A stretch of 64,000 bases of DNA from Mucilaginibacter straminoryzae (GCF_022953055.1 NZ_JALJEJ010000003.1:124001-188000); one strand, 5' to 3'; positions 8,713 to 17,732 are shown, numbered from the stretch's first letter. Program-made: numbers and translations. Notes: generated by a model from the letters alone, not told the origin.

Positions 8713-9150
8713 ATGACTTCACAAATTAAACGTTGGCCCCTCACTTTAGATGAAGAAGCTGAGTACATTTGTGCGTGTATAACACAATATCAAAAGTATT
8801 ACCAGGGCATTAGTATAAAGCTCAATGCTAATATTGCGTCAAGCTGTAAAAGTATTGAACATGATTTACTATGGCCGCTGCTCGAAGATGCCTTCACCTG
8901 CGGTATCTATGGTGTTAAGGACCCATCTGTTATTTTTGATATAGAAACGCAGGAAAGCAAGCTGATATTCAGTTTACGGTATAAGTATGACAAGCATAGG
9001 CGCGACGAACGTACGGCTGTTACTTTTCTTAAATTTAAAGAAAAGCTTGAAACTAGTTACCCTGGCCGGTTTGTATTGTGCCGTAAATACCAGCAAGATG
9101 TTTATCACCTCCTCTTAATTCTGAACTGTTATGCGAACTATTATTATTGA
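8713..9150 (+). CDS. Degenerate LytS-kinase ATPase-domain remnant, regulator-linked
   Basis: This 145-residue protein (ATG 8713; a TTG sits just before it) has no membrane segment and no phosphoacceptor motif. Along its whole length it aligns by eye with the C-terminal half of the LytS kinase at 5568-6644: LTLDEEAEYICACI against VPLPKEVDYLKSYI, IEHDLLWPLLEDAFTCG against IEPMLLIPFVENAFKHG, and KEKLETSYPGRF against KRRLDILYPSRY. The N-box Asn is Asp, the following KHG is lost, and the GIGLANV loop is replaced by AVTFLKF, so ATP binding is unlikely. It overlaps the LytTR regulator by 20 bp, implying translational coupling. It may be a pseudokinase partner of the regulator or a decaying gene; the uninterrupted frame favours the former. 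Confidence 0.75.
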   Translation: MTSQIKRWPLTLDEEAEYICACITQYQKYYQGISIKLNANIASSCKSIEHDLLWPLLEDAFTCGIYGVKDPSVIFDIETQESKLIFSLRYKYDKHRRDERTAVTFLKFKEKLETSYPGRFVLCRKYQQDVYHLLLILNCYANYYY

Positions 9151-9853
9151 CGACGAACCCTTAGCGCTGGAGTTACTGGCTGATAACATCCGTAATGTAG
9201 ACGGCTTAGAACTGGTAGGTGAATTTACCAATGCATCTACCGCTGCCCAATTTCTAACCGCTGAAAAAGTTGACCTGATCTTCTGCGACATACAAATGCC
9301 GGGAATAAACGGCATTCAATTGGTTAAAAGTTTAACCAGGAAACCTTTGGTGGTATTTGTAACCGCCTACCAGGAGTTTGCTATTGATGGTTTTGAACTT
9401 GATGTGATCGACTACCTTTTGAAACCCGTCGCTACAGAGCGTTTTTTGAAAGCCTGCAATAAAGCGCTGCAATTACATCATCTCCAAAAACAGTCGGCGC
9501 CCCCTATCGCAACACCTGATGGTGATCGCAAACACTTGTTCGTTTATGCAGACTACAATCTGATCAAGATCCGTCATCAGGATATTATTTACATCGAAGG
9601 CGTTAAGGATTATGTGAAACTGCATGTGCAAAACCTGCCTAAACCGGTGCTTACCAGAATCACCTTTAAGGCGCTGGAAGAACAATTGCCCGCACATGAA
9701 TTCTTCAGGGTGCATAAATCATATCTGGTCAATGTAGAGCATGTGCAATCTGTCCGCCGGGGCATGATCAAACTGACAGCAGATACTGTCCCTTATAGCG
9801 ATAACTATAGGGAGAACGTCGATAGAATGACGGGGAAAAGCGACGCTATTTAA
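9131..9853 (+). CDS. LytTR-family response regulator
   Basis: The 240-residue protein has a receiver domain with the acidic pair D7-D8, phosphoacceptor D53 (FCDIQMPG), the conserved Thr in VTAY and Lys in YLLKP. A LytTR DNA-binding domain follows at about residues 135-235 (IIYIEGVKDYVKLH, then FFRVHKSYLVNVEHV). All key receiver residues are present. Its start lies within the upstream degenerate kinase gene. The TonB receptor gene begins 100 bp downstream on the same strand, making it a plausible target. The intact kinase at 5568-6644 is the nearest candidate partner. Confidence 0.94.
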   Translation: MRTIIIDDEPLALELLADNIRNVDGLELVGEFTNASTAAQFLTAEKVDLIFCDIQMPGINGIQLVKSLTRKPLVVFVTAYQEFAIDGFELDVIDYLLKPVATERFLKACNKALQLHHLQKQSAPPIATPDGDRKHLFVYADYNLIKIRHQDIIYIEGVKDYVKLHVQNLPKPVLTRITFKALEEQLPAHEFFRVHKSYLVNVEHVQSVRRGMIKLTADTVPYSDNYRENVDRMTGKSDAI

Positions 9854-9953
9854 CAATTTTAACATTTTCGTCGACATTGTTCGGCCGATCATCTCATTTA
9901 TTTTTCATCTACGTTGGGCTAATGCACCTTTGAAGCAAAGCCCCTAAGCATTG

Positions 9954-12746
9954 ATGAAAAAATCTTTAATACCCCTATTACTTTTCACCATTGTTCTACA
10001 CTGTACTGCGCAGGCGCAGCACACCAAAAGGCTGCTAAAAAAATCCATCATCAACCATTTCTTTACCTGTACCTTGGATAAGATGTTCGATACCATTTCG
10101 GTAGCGTATCAGATCCCCATCTTCTTCGAGCGTGAGCAGATACAGAAAATGGATGTGGCCAACCACTTTTTCGAAGAATCGCTGGAAGATGTTTTCAAGT
10201 ACGTTTGTAAAGAGAATAACCTGCAGTACTGGATAGAAAACGACGGTACAATCTACATCCTTCAAAAACCTGACGACCTGCCCCGCCTTCGCCAGCAGAA
10301 CCAACTGAAAAAAACGGGCGGCCTGGTAAAACCAAAGCATTTAGAGCTTGCTGTGAATCCGCCCACGCGGCATCATTTTGCTATTCATGGTAAGGTTTCA
10401 GATCAAAACACGGGTGAGGCCCTGCCCGGAGCCACGGTTAAAATCAGGTTTACAGACTTAAGCACCATGACCAATACAGATGGTAGCTTCTCTATCCTGA
10501 ATGTACCTTCTGATACGGTGTCGGTGGAAGTTTCCTTCATCGGTTATCAGAAAGACATATTCCGGCTCAACAGTAAGAATATAGATAGCGCGTTGGTGTT
10601 TGCGCTGTTCCCTACGATGAACGCGCTGAACGAGGTGGAGATTACCGATAAAAAGACAGGCGTATTGAATACCGACAGCAAAAAAGTGAGCGTTTTACAA
10701 TTAAACCCAACTGCGCTGGACAAGCTGCCGAATATTGGTGAACGCGATGTAATGCGTGCATTTCAGCTGATGCCGGGCGTAAGCGCCACTAACGAATCTT
10801 CTTCCGGCGCTTATGTACGTGGTGGCACGCCAGACCAGAACCTGGTCACCTTTGATGGCTTTACCGTTTACCAGGTAGACCACCTTTACGGATTTTTCAG
10901 CGCCTTCAACAGTAATGCTGTCCGCGACGTAGACATGTACAAAGGCGGCTTTTCTTCCAAGTACGGCGGTCGTTTATCCAGTGTTACCGAGATTAGGGGT
11001 AAAGACGGCAACAAGATCGAAACCAATATCGGCGGCGACCTTAGCTTGTTAAGCACCAATATCTATGCAGAATCGCCCATCGGGAGCAAGTCATCTGCTT
11101 TAATTGCCTTCCGGAGGTCATATCAGGGGCCTTTTTACGACAAGATTTTCGGACAATTCAATAGCAGTGCTACTACGGCTATCCCAAGTGGCAGAGGCGG
11201 CTTCGGCGGACGTGGAGGGCCGGGCGGCGGCTTCGGAAATCAAACTACACCATCTTCTTACTTTTATGACATCAACGCAAAATACGTTTACGCCCTTTCG
11301 CCCAAAAACACACTGTCCGTAAGTTACTATAACGGGCACGATAACGTGGACAATAGCCGCGAGATGAATATCCCCGCATTTGGAACTGCCAGCAGCAGCG
11401 ATATAAAAATCAACGATAAAACCATATCCGGTAATACAGGTGCGGCTCTGAAATTGACAAGTACTGTTGCCAAAAACCTGACAAACAATACCATCCTAAG
11501 TTATTCTGGATTTTTCAGCGACCGCGACCGTACCAATACGGGCAACGTAACAGACAGTGGCACTACCACCACCATCAATAGCGGTACGCTGGAAAAAAAT
11601 CGCCTCCGCGACCTTAGCATTAAATCTGACTGGGAATGGCAGGCAACCTCTAAAGTGAAATTTCTTTATGGCGCCTTTGGTTCAAACCTTAACATCAAGT
11701 ATAACTATACGCAGAACGATACCAGTCAGTTAATCAACAAGAACAACACTGGTACCATTGGCGGCGTGTATACCGAAGCGGAAATAGAACCGAATGATAA
11801 ATTACATATTCAGCCGGGTTTGCGCAGTACCTACTTCTCGCCCGACGGTAAAATGTATTTTGAACCCCGCTTAAATTTAACCTACCATTTTACCGATGAA
11901 TTTAACCTGAAAGGTGCAACCGGACGATTTTATCAGTTCACCAAACAGGTAGTGCGCGAAGATGTCGCTGGCGGCGACCGCAATTTCTGGGTGCTGGCAA
12001 ATAACAGCACTATCCCGGTGGCTTCTGCAAATCACTTTATTGCCGGCTTTAATTACGAAACGCGCGAGTTCCTGTTCGATGTGGAAGCCTATTACAAGAA
12101 GTTGGATAAGATTACTGAATATTCCATCCGGCAGGAAGGCTTTGCAGGCGGCGGAATGCCATTTCGCAACAATGGAGGAACGGCCACATTAACTGAAGAT
12201 TTTTACAATGGACGCGGTTTTGCTAAAGGCATTGAATTTATGCTTCAAAAGAAAATGGGCAAATATACCGGTTGGATCAGTTACACGCTTGCCCAGGCCA
12301 AGAATCAATATGATGTATACGGCGATCAGTACTTTTCTGCACCGCAGGATATTACCCACGAAGTGAAATCCATCAACATGTACCACTTACAACGGTGGAG
12401 TTTCTCAGCCCTGTTTATCGCCAGTACCGGGCACCCCTACACCGCTCCGCTGGGTACTTACAGTGTTACCACGCTCGACGGTAACAAGGTCACCTATCTT
12501 ACCATCAGCGCAAAGAACGGCGAAAGATTGCCGGCCTACCACCGCCTGGATTTATCTGCCACTTATGACCTATTAAAGATAGACGGTCATAAAGTAGGTA
12601 GTATCGGCTTGTCGCTGTTCAATGTGTATAATCACGTTAACTCGTGGTATAACGAGTACTATATCCGCAACAACCAGGTAACTACTACCAACGTTAAATA
12701 CCTTGGCTTTACCCCTAACATTACCCTTAGTTTGAAATGGAAATAA
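9954..12746 (+). CDS. TonB-dependent receptor with N-terminal STN domain
   Basis: The 930-residue protein (ATG 9954, preceded by an in-frame TTG) has a signal peptide, then an STN/secretin-like domain at about residues 28-105 (FDTISVAYQIPIFFE, then VFKYVCKENNLQYWI). A carboxypeptidase-regulatory-like domain follows (GKVSDQNTGEALPGATV, about 145-225), then a plug (VMRAFQLMPGVSATNE, YVRGGTPDQNLVTFDG) and a barrel ending in an aromatic-rich strand (LGFTPNITLSLKWK). A Gly-rich insert (SGRGGFGGRGGPGGG) interrupts the early barrel. STN domains often signal to FecR-type anti-sigma factors, but none is nearby; the LytTR regulator directly upstream is the visible regulatory candidate. The overlapping next gene is its likely lipoprotein partner. 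Confidence 0.93.
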   Translation: MKKSLIPLLLFTIVLHCTAQAQHTKRLLKKSIINHFFTCTLDKMFDTISVAYQIPIFFEREQIQKMDVANHFFEESLEDVFKYVCKENNLQYWIENDGTIYILQKPDDLPRLRQQNQLKKTGGLVKPKHLELAVNPPTRHHFAIHGKVSDQNTGEALPGATVKIRFTDLSTMTNTDGSFSILNVPSDTVSVEVSFIGYQKDIFRLNSKNIDSALVFALFPTMNALNEVEITDKKTGVLNTDSKKVSVLQLNPTALDKLPNIGERDVMRAFQLMPGVSATNESSSGAYVRGGTPDQNLVTFDGFTVYQVDHLYGFFSAFNSNAVRDVDMYKGGFSSKYGGRLSSVTEIRGKDGNKIETNIGGDLSLLSTNIYAESPIGSKSSALIAFRRSYQGPFYDKIFGQFNSSATTAIPSGRGGFGGRGGPGGGFGNQTTPSSYFYDINAKYVYALSPKNTLSVSYYNGHDNVDNSREMNIPAFGTASSSDIKINDKTISGNTGAALKLTSTVAKNLTNNTILSYSGFFSDRDRTNTGNVTDSGTTTTINSGTLEKNRLRDLSIKSDWEWQATSKVKFLYGAFGSNLNIKYNYTQNDTSQLINKNNTGTIGGVYTEAEIEPNDKLHIQPGLRSTYFSPDGKMYFEPRLNLTYHFTDEFNLKGATGRFYQFTKQVVREDVAGGDRNFWVLANNSTIPVASANHFIAGFNYETREFLFDVEAYYKKLDKITEYSIRQEGFAGGGMPFRNNGGTATLTEDFYNGRGFAKGIEFMLQKKMGKYTGWISYTLAQAKNQYDVYGDQYFSAPQDITHEVKSINMYHLQRWSFSALFIASTGHPYTAPLGTYSVTTLDGNKVTYLTISAKNGERLPAYHRLDLSATYDLLKIDGHKVGSIGLSLFNVYNHVNSWYNEYYIRNNQVTTTNVKYLGFTPNITLSLKWK

Positions 12747-13540
12747 GCAGAAACAGATTAATGTGCTTTTTAACAGCAATGATAGCGCTGATCGCTTCCT
12801 GCAAAAAAGAGAATACGGTTGATAACGCCACCAAGCCGGTCGTGATCGGCTATCTGATTCCCGGGCAAAGCATCAGTTTAAGAGTATATTCACAAAAAGG
12901 GCTTTCAGACACCGCTACGTATGGAACGCCTATTACCGGATTGACCCCATCTGTTTCTGACGGAAGCAAAACCGTGCAGCTTACCGATTCGGGAAACGGC
13001 ATTTATACTTATAACGATCTTTCTTTCGTCAGCAGCGGCAAAACCTATCAGTTAAAATTCACCTATAATTCACTGCCTGTAACGGCAACTACATCGGTAC
13101 CTTCTAAGCCGGTTGGTTTCACGGCAAGTAAAACTTTAATTAATCTACCAACGGGGTCAACTATCAGTCCGCAAGCCACAGATTCTATTGCTGTTACATT
13201 TAAATGGAAAAATCCCGACTCGCTGTATCATGTAATTGTTTTTAAGAATGATGATAGCAGTCCGTTTAATATTCATCCGCAATTTAATGCAGCTGTTAAT
13301 TTTACCATCAACGCCAAAAAAGCAGAATATTACAATGTGTACTATCGTACGTTTAACTACATCGGCATTTACAGGGCTATCTTATGGAGTGTCAGCGAAG
13401 ACTATATTAATATGCTGAAAACCAATGCCAATACCTCTTCTCAACGATTAACCGACGCCCCCACCAATATTATAAATGGTTACGGCATTTTTTCGGGCAT
13501 GCAGTCAGATACCATCAAGCTGCAACTCACGCAGTATTAG
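12737..13540 (+). CDS. DUF4249-like lipoprotein partner of the TonB receptor
   Basis: The 267-residue protein has a short hydrophobic N-terminus ending in a lipobox (LIASC, Cys22), so it should be a lipoprotein. The remainder is a beta-rich domain resembling the DUF4249 family: KPVVIGYLIPGQSISLRVYSQ near the start and a YNDLSFVSSGKTYQLKF block later. DUF4249 genes usually follow TonB-dependent receptor genes in Bacteroidota, and here it overlaps the receptor by 10 bp. ATG 12761 is an alternative start that would avoid the overlap and keep the lipobox. Function is unknown; an outer-membrane accessory to the receptor is inferred from context. Confidence 0.75.
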   Translation: MEISRNRLMCFLTAMIALIASCKKENTVDNATKPVVIGYLIPGQSISLRVYSQKGLSDTATYGTPITGLTPSVSDGSKTVQLTDSGNGIYTYNDLSFVSSGKTYQLKFTYNSLPVTATTSVPSKPVGFTASKTLINLPTGSTISPQATDSIAVTFKWKNPDSLYHVIVFKNDDSSPFNIHPQFNAAVNFTINAKKAEYYNVYYRTFNYIGIYRAILWSVSEDYINMLKTNANTSSQRLTDAPTNIINGYGIFSGMQSDTIKLQLTQY

Positions 13541-13655
13541 GATAGCTTGATCCCGTAACCTCTCGGACGTTCTTACACTGTAAAATAAGTGTTGTGGGTG
13601 ATGATGGCTTTCATTTATGGTTATCTTAGCCATCGCTTAATTTTATACCCAACAA

Positions 13656-15323
13656 ATGAAGGTTCTATTTCTGTCCGGCGCTTTACTGCTGTCGGCTTTT
13701 TTAACTTTTGCCCAACCCGCGGCAACCATTACTTATAATGTTAAATATCATGGTAAAGAACTTCCAGACAGCCGGATCAACCTGGTAATTAAAGGCGATA
13801 AGGCCCACATAGAAAAAGTTGCAGAGCCTAATGCAAAAGAACAGCTGTACCTGGATTACGCAAAGAAACAAACCATGCAGGTGCTTACCTTGCCGGAAAA
13901 TAAGCACGTGACCCAGCTAAAAGATTTTAAAGATTACGAACAACCCCAACTACTGCCGGATACCGCTACCATTTTAGGTTATCCCTGTAAAAAGGCTAAA
14001 GTGATTATCCGTTCGAACACTATCGAAGTATGGTATACCAATGCACCGCCGTTTAAAGGTACCCCAAGCATCGGCGTAACACCTGGGTTAGGGTTAGTAT
14101 TAAAAACCGTAAGAAACGGTGAAATGGAAGTAACGGCTTCAGAAATAAAAAAGGGCGATGGAAAAAGTACAACCCTGCACTGGCCTACCGCAGCCGAAAT
14201 GGGGCCGGTTGTTGATGCCGCTACCTACAACCAACAGGTAATAGAAAGCCGGTTTAAAACGGTAACTGTTTTTAATAAAGAGCAGCTTTCTTTCGGTTAT
14301 GATAAACCCAACCCCGCCGGCGAGCAAGCTAATGTTACCTATCATTACGCTGGCGGCACCGTGATCCTCAAAAAGATCAAGTTGCCCGATTACGTCGCAG
14401 GAACGCAACTGTTTGCCGAACTTTCACAATACTCCAACGGCGATGCTTACGACCGTACCGGTTCTGTATTCATGATCCCTTTAGATAAAAAGCAATCTTT
14501 TTTAGATGGCTTGCAAAAGGGTGTTAAAGCTTTGCCCGTTTATAAAAATAAATACCAGGGTGTGGTAGAAACTACTGATTACCTGCCCCCACTGGAACTG
14601 TTGCGGTTCTTCACGCCTTTCGGTATCAACAAGTATAACAAGGCATCAAACATAAAGGGGTACAACTGGGCAGATTCGGCAGTGTTCAGGCAGGATATTA
14701 CCGAATTACAGCCCCGTTTGCAGGGCGAAGTATGGATCGGGGTGTTTATTGGGAATTATGATAAAGGTGGCCATATTGTTAGTTTACGGTTGAAATACTA
14801 TCCCGGCGATGGCGAAGGGAACCAAAAACCGGGGCAGTTTGTGCAGCCAATATTTAATACGACGAACCTAATGGAAATGGCCGGGCAAGAGTACGGAACC
14901 ATGTTCGACCATGATTCGCTAACCGTGACCGTGAACATCCCGAAAGGTGTTAAGAACCTGCAGATGAGGTATATTACTACTGGGCACGGCGGATGGGGTG
15001 GCGGCGACGAATTTAACCAGAAACTGAATGAAATATTTGTAGACGACAAACGCGTTTACCATTTTATTCCCTGGCGCACAGACTGCGGCACTTATCGCCT
15101 GCTAAACCCTTCCTCGGGAAATTTTGGCAATGGACAGTCATCATCAGATCTTAGTCGCTCCAACTGGTGCCCGGGCAGTCTCACTCCTCCCGTATATATT
15201 CCGTTGCCAGACTTGCAACCAGGCGTTCACACCTTTAAAGTGGCCATACCACTCGGACAACGGGAAGGTACGGCGTTCAGCTCATGGAATGTTTCGGGAT
15301 GTTTGATCGGAATGATGGATTGA
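13656..15323 (+). CDS. Peptide-N-glycosidase F homologue with N-terminal GLPGLI-like extension
   Basis: The 555-residue protein has a signal peptide (MKVLFLSGALLLSAFL) and then about 170 residues resembling GLPGLI/DUF4412 beta-rich domains (ITYNVKYHGK, GYPCKKAKV, EVWYT, PGLGLVLKTV). From about residue 200 it resembles PNGase F, which cleaves N-glycans from asparagine. By hand alignment the catalytic Asp (Asp60 of mature Flavobacterium PNGase F) matches D266 in DAYDRTG, and Glu206 matches E452 in GGGDEFN. The segments WRTDCGTYRLLN, SSSDLSRSNWCPG and a C-terminal FSSWNVSG also fit. The enzyme would act in the periplasm or outside on glycoproteins. It is monocistronic; no glycosidase cluster surrounds it. 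Confidence 0.88.
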   Translation: MKVLFLSGALLLSAFLTFAQPAATITYNVKYHGKELPDSRINLVIKGDKAHIEKVAEPNAKEQLYLDYAKKQTMQVLTLPENKHVTQLKDFKDYEQPQLLPDTATILGYPCKKAKVIIRSNTIEVWYTNAPPFKGTPSIGVTPGLGLVLKTVRNGEMEVTASEIKKGDGKSTTLHWPTAAEMGPVVDAATYNQQVIESRFKTVTVFNKEQLSFGYDKPNPAGEQANVTYHYAGGTVILKKIKLPDYVAGTQLFAELSQYSNGDAYDRTGSVFMIPLDKKQSFLDGLQKGVKALPVYKNKYQGVVETTDYLPPLELLRFFTPFGINKYNKASNIKGYNWADSAVFRQDITELQPRLQGEVWIGVFIGNYDKGGHIVSLRLKYYPGDGEGNQKPGQFVQPIFNTTNLMEMAGQEYGTMFDHDSLTVTVNIPKGVKNLQMRYITTGHGGWGGGDEFNQKLNEIFVDDKRVYHFIPWRTDCGTYRLLNPSSGNFGNGQSSSDLSRSNWCPGSLTPPVYIPLPDLQPGVHTFKVAIPLGQREGTAFSSWNVSGCLIGMMD

Positions 15324-15400
15324 TTAGATTTAAACAACTAAATCCATATAAGATCATCTAAAAAAGGGCTAGCTTAGCCTGATATCTAAACCTTAAGATT

Positions 15401-16294
15401 TTGGAGTTAAAGGAACTAAAAAAATGTAACAATTGCGGCGCTCAACTTGAGCCTGAGCAGGACGGCATCATTCAATGTAAGTATTGCGGTACCGTTTACT
15501 CTTCAGATCATCCAGAAGATCACGACGAAGTAGAAGTTGCTACTTTACCTGCAGATACTACCAATAATGCCAAAAAGTCGGAAATTGGATCTGGCGCGGT
15601 TTTTCTTATACTTATATTTTTAACACTCCTGATTTTTATTATCGTCGCCTTTGTAAAGAGCCGGGTTTCGTTGGAGAACGACTACCCTGAATCTGTAAAG
15701 TTAGATACGGCAGTTTCCTCACCGAAGTCGATTGAAGAAGACAAAAAACAAGAAGGTGATAAGGTAGAAGATCCTTCGCTGGCAACTTTAAAAATATTGG
15801 CAGCAATTCCGTTAGATTCAAAAACTTTTAAAAAACTGTATAGCAGAGCAAGGAAAAAAAGAGATGAGTTTTCGGACAACCTGGCGATTTATGATCCAAC
15901 TTCGCCACAATACACAAATGTAAACGCCTTTTATATTTACATTAATAAAGATAGCTCCGATTGTAATCTGCGGTTTTGCAAACAATATGTGAGTGATAGT
16001 TGGTTAAACATTAATGAAATGATTATCAATACCGATGGTAAGAATTCCACTTACAGTGTAAGCTTTAATAAAGGCAATAGCTCGAATAGCTTCTGGGAGT
16101 GGTCTTACGATAATGTTGATGATTACAACCTACCCATGTTAGTAGAAATTGCCAACGCAAGAAAAGTTAAAGTGAAGTATAGTGGGGATAAGTATTATGA
16201 TGTGGTAACAATTAATCGCGTGCAAAAAATGGCATTATTTAGGGAACTACAGTTATACAAAGGCTTGCTTCAACAGCAGTTAAAAAAACAATAG
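15401..16294 (+). CDS. Zinc-ribbon single-pass membrane protein, unknown function
   Basis: The 297-residue protein starts at TTG 15401 because the zinc-ribbon cysteines (C9, C12, C26, C29, spacing CxxC-x13-CxxC) lie immediately downstream and no ATG precedes them in frame. An acidic stretch, one membrane segment (about residues 66-88, AVFLILIFLTLLIFIIVAF) and a C-terminal domain of about 190 residues follow. The C-terminal domain contains NAFYIYINKDSSDCNLRFCKQY and does not match any family I recognise. The topology suggests a cytosolic metal ribbon with a periplasmic domain. Its function is not known. Confidence 0.7.
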   Translation: MELKELKKCNNCGAQLEPEQDGIIQCKYCGTVYSSDHPEDHDEVEVATLPADTTNNAKKSEIGSGAVFLILIFLTLLIFIIVAFVKSRVSLENDYPESVKLDTAVSSPKSIEEDKKQEGDKVEDPSLATLKILAAIPLDSKTFKKLYSRARKKRDEFSDNLAIYDPTSPQYTNVNAFYIYINKDSSDCNLRFCKQYVSDSWLNINEMIINTDGKNSTYSVSFNKGNSSNSFWEWSYDNVDDYNLPMLVEIANARKVKVKYSGDKYYDVVTINRVQKMALFRELQLYKGLLQQQLKKQ

Positions 16295-16333
16295 CGTTAG
16301 ATCGTCTTTTCGCAAATTGGTGATCTGAATTAA

Positions 16334-16367
16334 ACGACAAAAGCCTCAACGAAGAGGCTTTTGTCGT
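16334..16367. terminator. Hairpin between convergent genes
   Basis: A perfect 14-bp inverted repeat (ACGACAAAAGCCTC and its complement) encloses a six-base loop. It sits between the zinc-ribbon gene and the cytochrome c gene, which converge. An A-run follows on the plus strand, so it should serve mainly as a bidirectional or attenuating terminator. Confidence 0.75.
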
Positions 16368-16385
16368 AAAAAAAAACTTGCTAAA

Positions 16386-16805
16386 TTATTTCTTCAGAGA
16401 CAGCACGTAGGCTACCATTTTATTTATATCAGCAGATGCAAGCGCCGGGTGTGGCGTCATCGGTACAGTTCCCCATACCCCGCTGCCGCCCTTAGCTACC
16501 TTCTCGCTTAGTGCAGCAACAGTTGCCTGGTCTTGCGGATACTTTTGTGCGATAGAACTATAAGAAGGTCCTACCAGTTTCGCATCCACGTTGTGGCAGG
16601 CCAGGCAGTCTGACTTCGAGATCAGCGTTTTACCTTCTTCTATTTCCTGCGGGGTGGCAAATGGTTTTGGTGCAACTTTAGCTACGGTTGTGGTTTTCTT
16701 CGCAACCGTTTTTGTTGCCGTTTTTTTAGTTTGTGCAAAGCTTTGCGAGGTACAAATACCTAATAAAATGCAGGTTGCACCTGCTATCATTACGTTCAAT
16801 CTCAT
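16386..16805 (-). CDS. Class I c-type cytochrome
   Basis: This 139-residue protein has a signal peptide (ending near SFAQT), a Lys/Thr/Ala-rich linker and one cytochrome c domain with haem-binding CLACH (C67, C70, H71). M116 in VPMTPHP is the likely axial ligand. It resembles the small c551/c552 type. It is the last gene of a minus-strand operon after a soluble-type dehydrogenase with its own cytochrome domain and an SMP-30-like protein, separated from the latter by one base. It is probably a periplasmic electron acceptor from that dehydrogenase. Confidence 0.9.
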   Translation of the reverse strand: MRLNVMIAGATCILLGICTSQSFAQTKKTATKTVAKKTTTVAKVAPKPFATPQEIEEGKTLISKSDCLACHNVDAKLVGPSYSSIAQKYPQDQATVAALSEKVAKGGSGVWGTVPMTPHPALASADINKMVAYVLSLKK

Positions 16806-16806
16806 A

Positions 16807-17730
16807 TTACTTTTTCTGCTTTTTGGTCATTACCCATTCGCGGCCTGGCGCATCAACCCTGAATGTTTCCAGGTTGCCTTCATCTTGTAAAGTCACATAC
16901 ATCGTCTTACCGTCCGGGCCTCCAAAAGCCACGTTAGTTGGCTTCTGCCCTTTTAATTTAATCTCTTGAATTACCTTTCCTTGCGGCGAAACCTTGGCTA
17001 CTGTGCCCTTGGCATAGCGCGCCTGGTAGATGTTGCCTTTAACATCACAACGCAGGCCGTCCATTCCAAAATCCGGAAATTCAATCACCAATCTTTTATT
17101 GCTGATCTCGCCTTTCGAAGATAAGTCATAAGCCCATATTTTACGTAATTCGTTTACATAAAGGGTTTTATTATCCGGGCTGACATCTATTCCGTTCACA
17201 GTCGCCATGCTATCCAGTTGGGTAACTTTGCCATCGGTATCTATGCGCCAGATCTTCCCTGTTCCGGCCTTCCAGTTCGGGTCGCTGGCGTATAGCCGGT
17301 CGTACTTGTCTATGGCAATATCATTCGGCTGCGCCATTTTACCTTCATGGGCATAGATCCGCTGCTCTTTTGTAGCCATATTCACTTTAATGATATTATG
17401 GCCGGTGTAATCAGCAATCAGCATATTACCGTGGCTGTCAAACCGGGTCCCATTGCCTACGCTTCCCTTCGGCAATTCAATAAAAACGCTCGCTTTACCA
17501 TCAGGAGTAACCTTCCCGATAGTACCATCGTGATCATAATTCACGGCATACACATTACCGTCTTTATCTACCGCAGGCCCTTCGGCACCAATAGTAAAGC
17601 TGTGTGGCGGGGTAAAAACAGTGGAGGTAAACAAGGCCTGCGCCCTGGCATTGATTGCGCTTAAGAATAGCGCCGCTATAAAAAGTTTCTGCACAGTATG
17701 GATGTTAGTTCTATTCATCAATTTTATCAA
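16807..17730 (-). CDS. SMP-30/gluconolactonase-like beta-propeller protein, secreted
   Basis: The 307-residue protein begins with a signal peptide (either M1 or M5 could be the start) ending near ARAQA. The rest is a propeller of repeated strand motifs: GPAVDKDGNVYAVNYD, FDSHGNMLIADYTGHNI, NDIAIDKYDRLYASDPN, NGIDVSPDNKTLYVNE, and GLRCDVKGNIYQARYA. These are the signatures of the SMP-30/gluconolactonase/LRE family, whose members hydrolyse sugar lactones using a bound divalent metal. It lies two bases after the dehydrogenase and one base before the cytochrome, so the three are surely co-transcribed. A lactonase acting on the dehydrogenase product is the natural inference, not shown by sequence alone. 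Confidence 0.87.
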   Translation of the reverse strand: MIKLMNRTNIHTVQKLFIAALFLSAINARAQALFTSTVFTPPHSFTIGAEGPAVDKDGNVYAVNYDHDGTIGKVTPDGKASVFIELPKGSVGNGTRFDSHGNMLIADYTGHNIIKVNMATKEQRIYAHEGKMAQPNDIAIDKYDRLYASDPNWKAGTGKIWRIDTDGKVTQLDSMATVNGIDVSPDNKTLYVNELRKIWAYDLSSKGEISNKRLVIEFPDFGMDGLRCDVKGNIYQARYAKGTVAKVSPQGKVIQEIKLKGQKPTNVAFGGPDGKTMYVTLQDEGNLETFRVDAPGREWVMTKKQKK

Positions 17731-17732
17731 TA

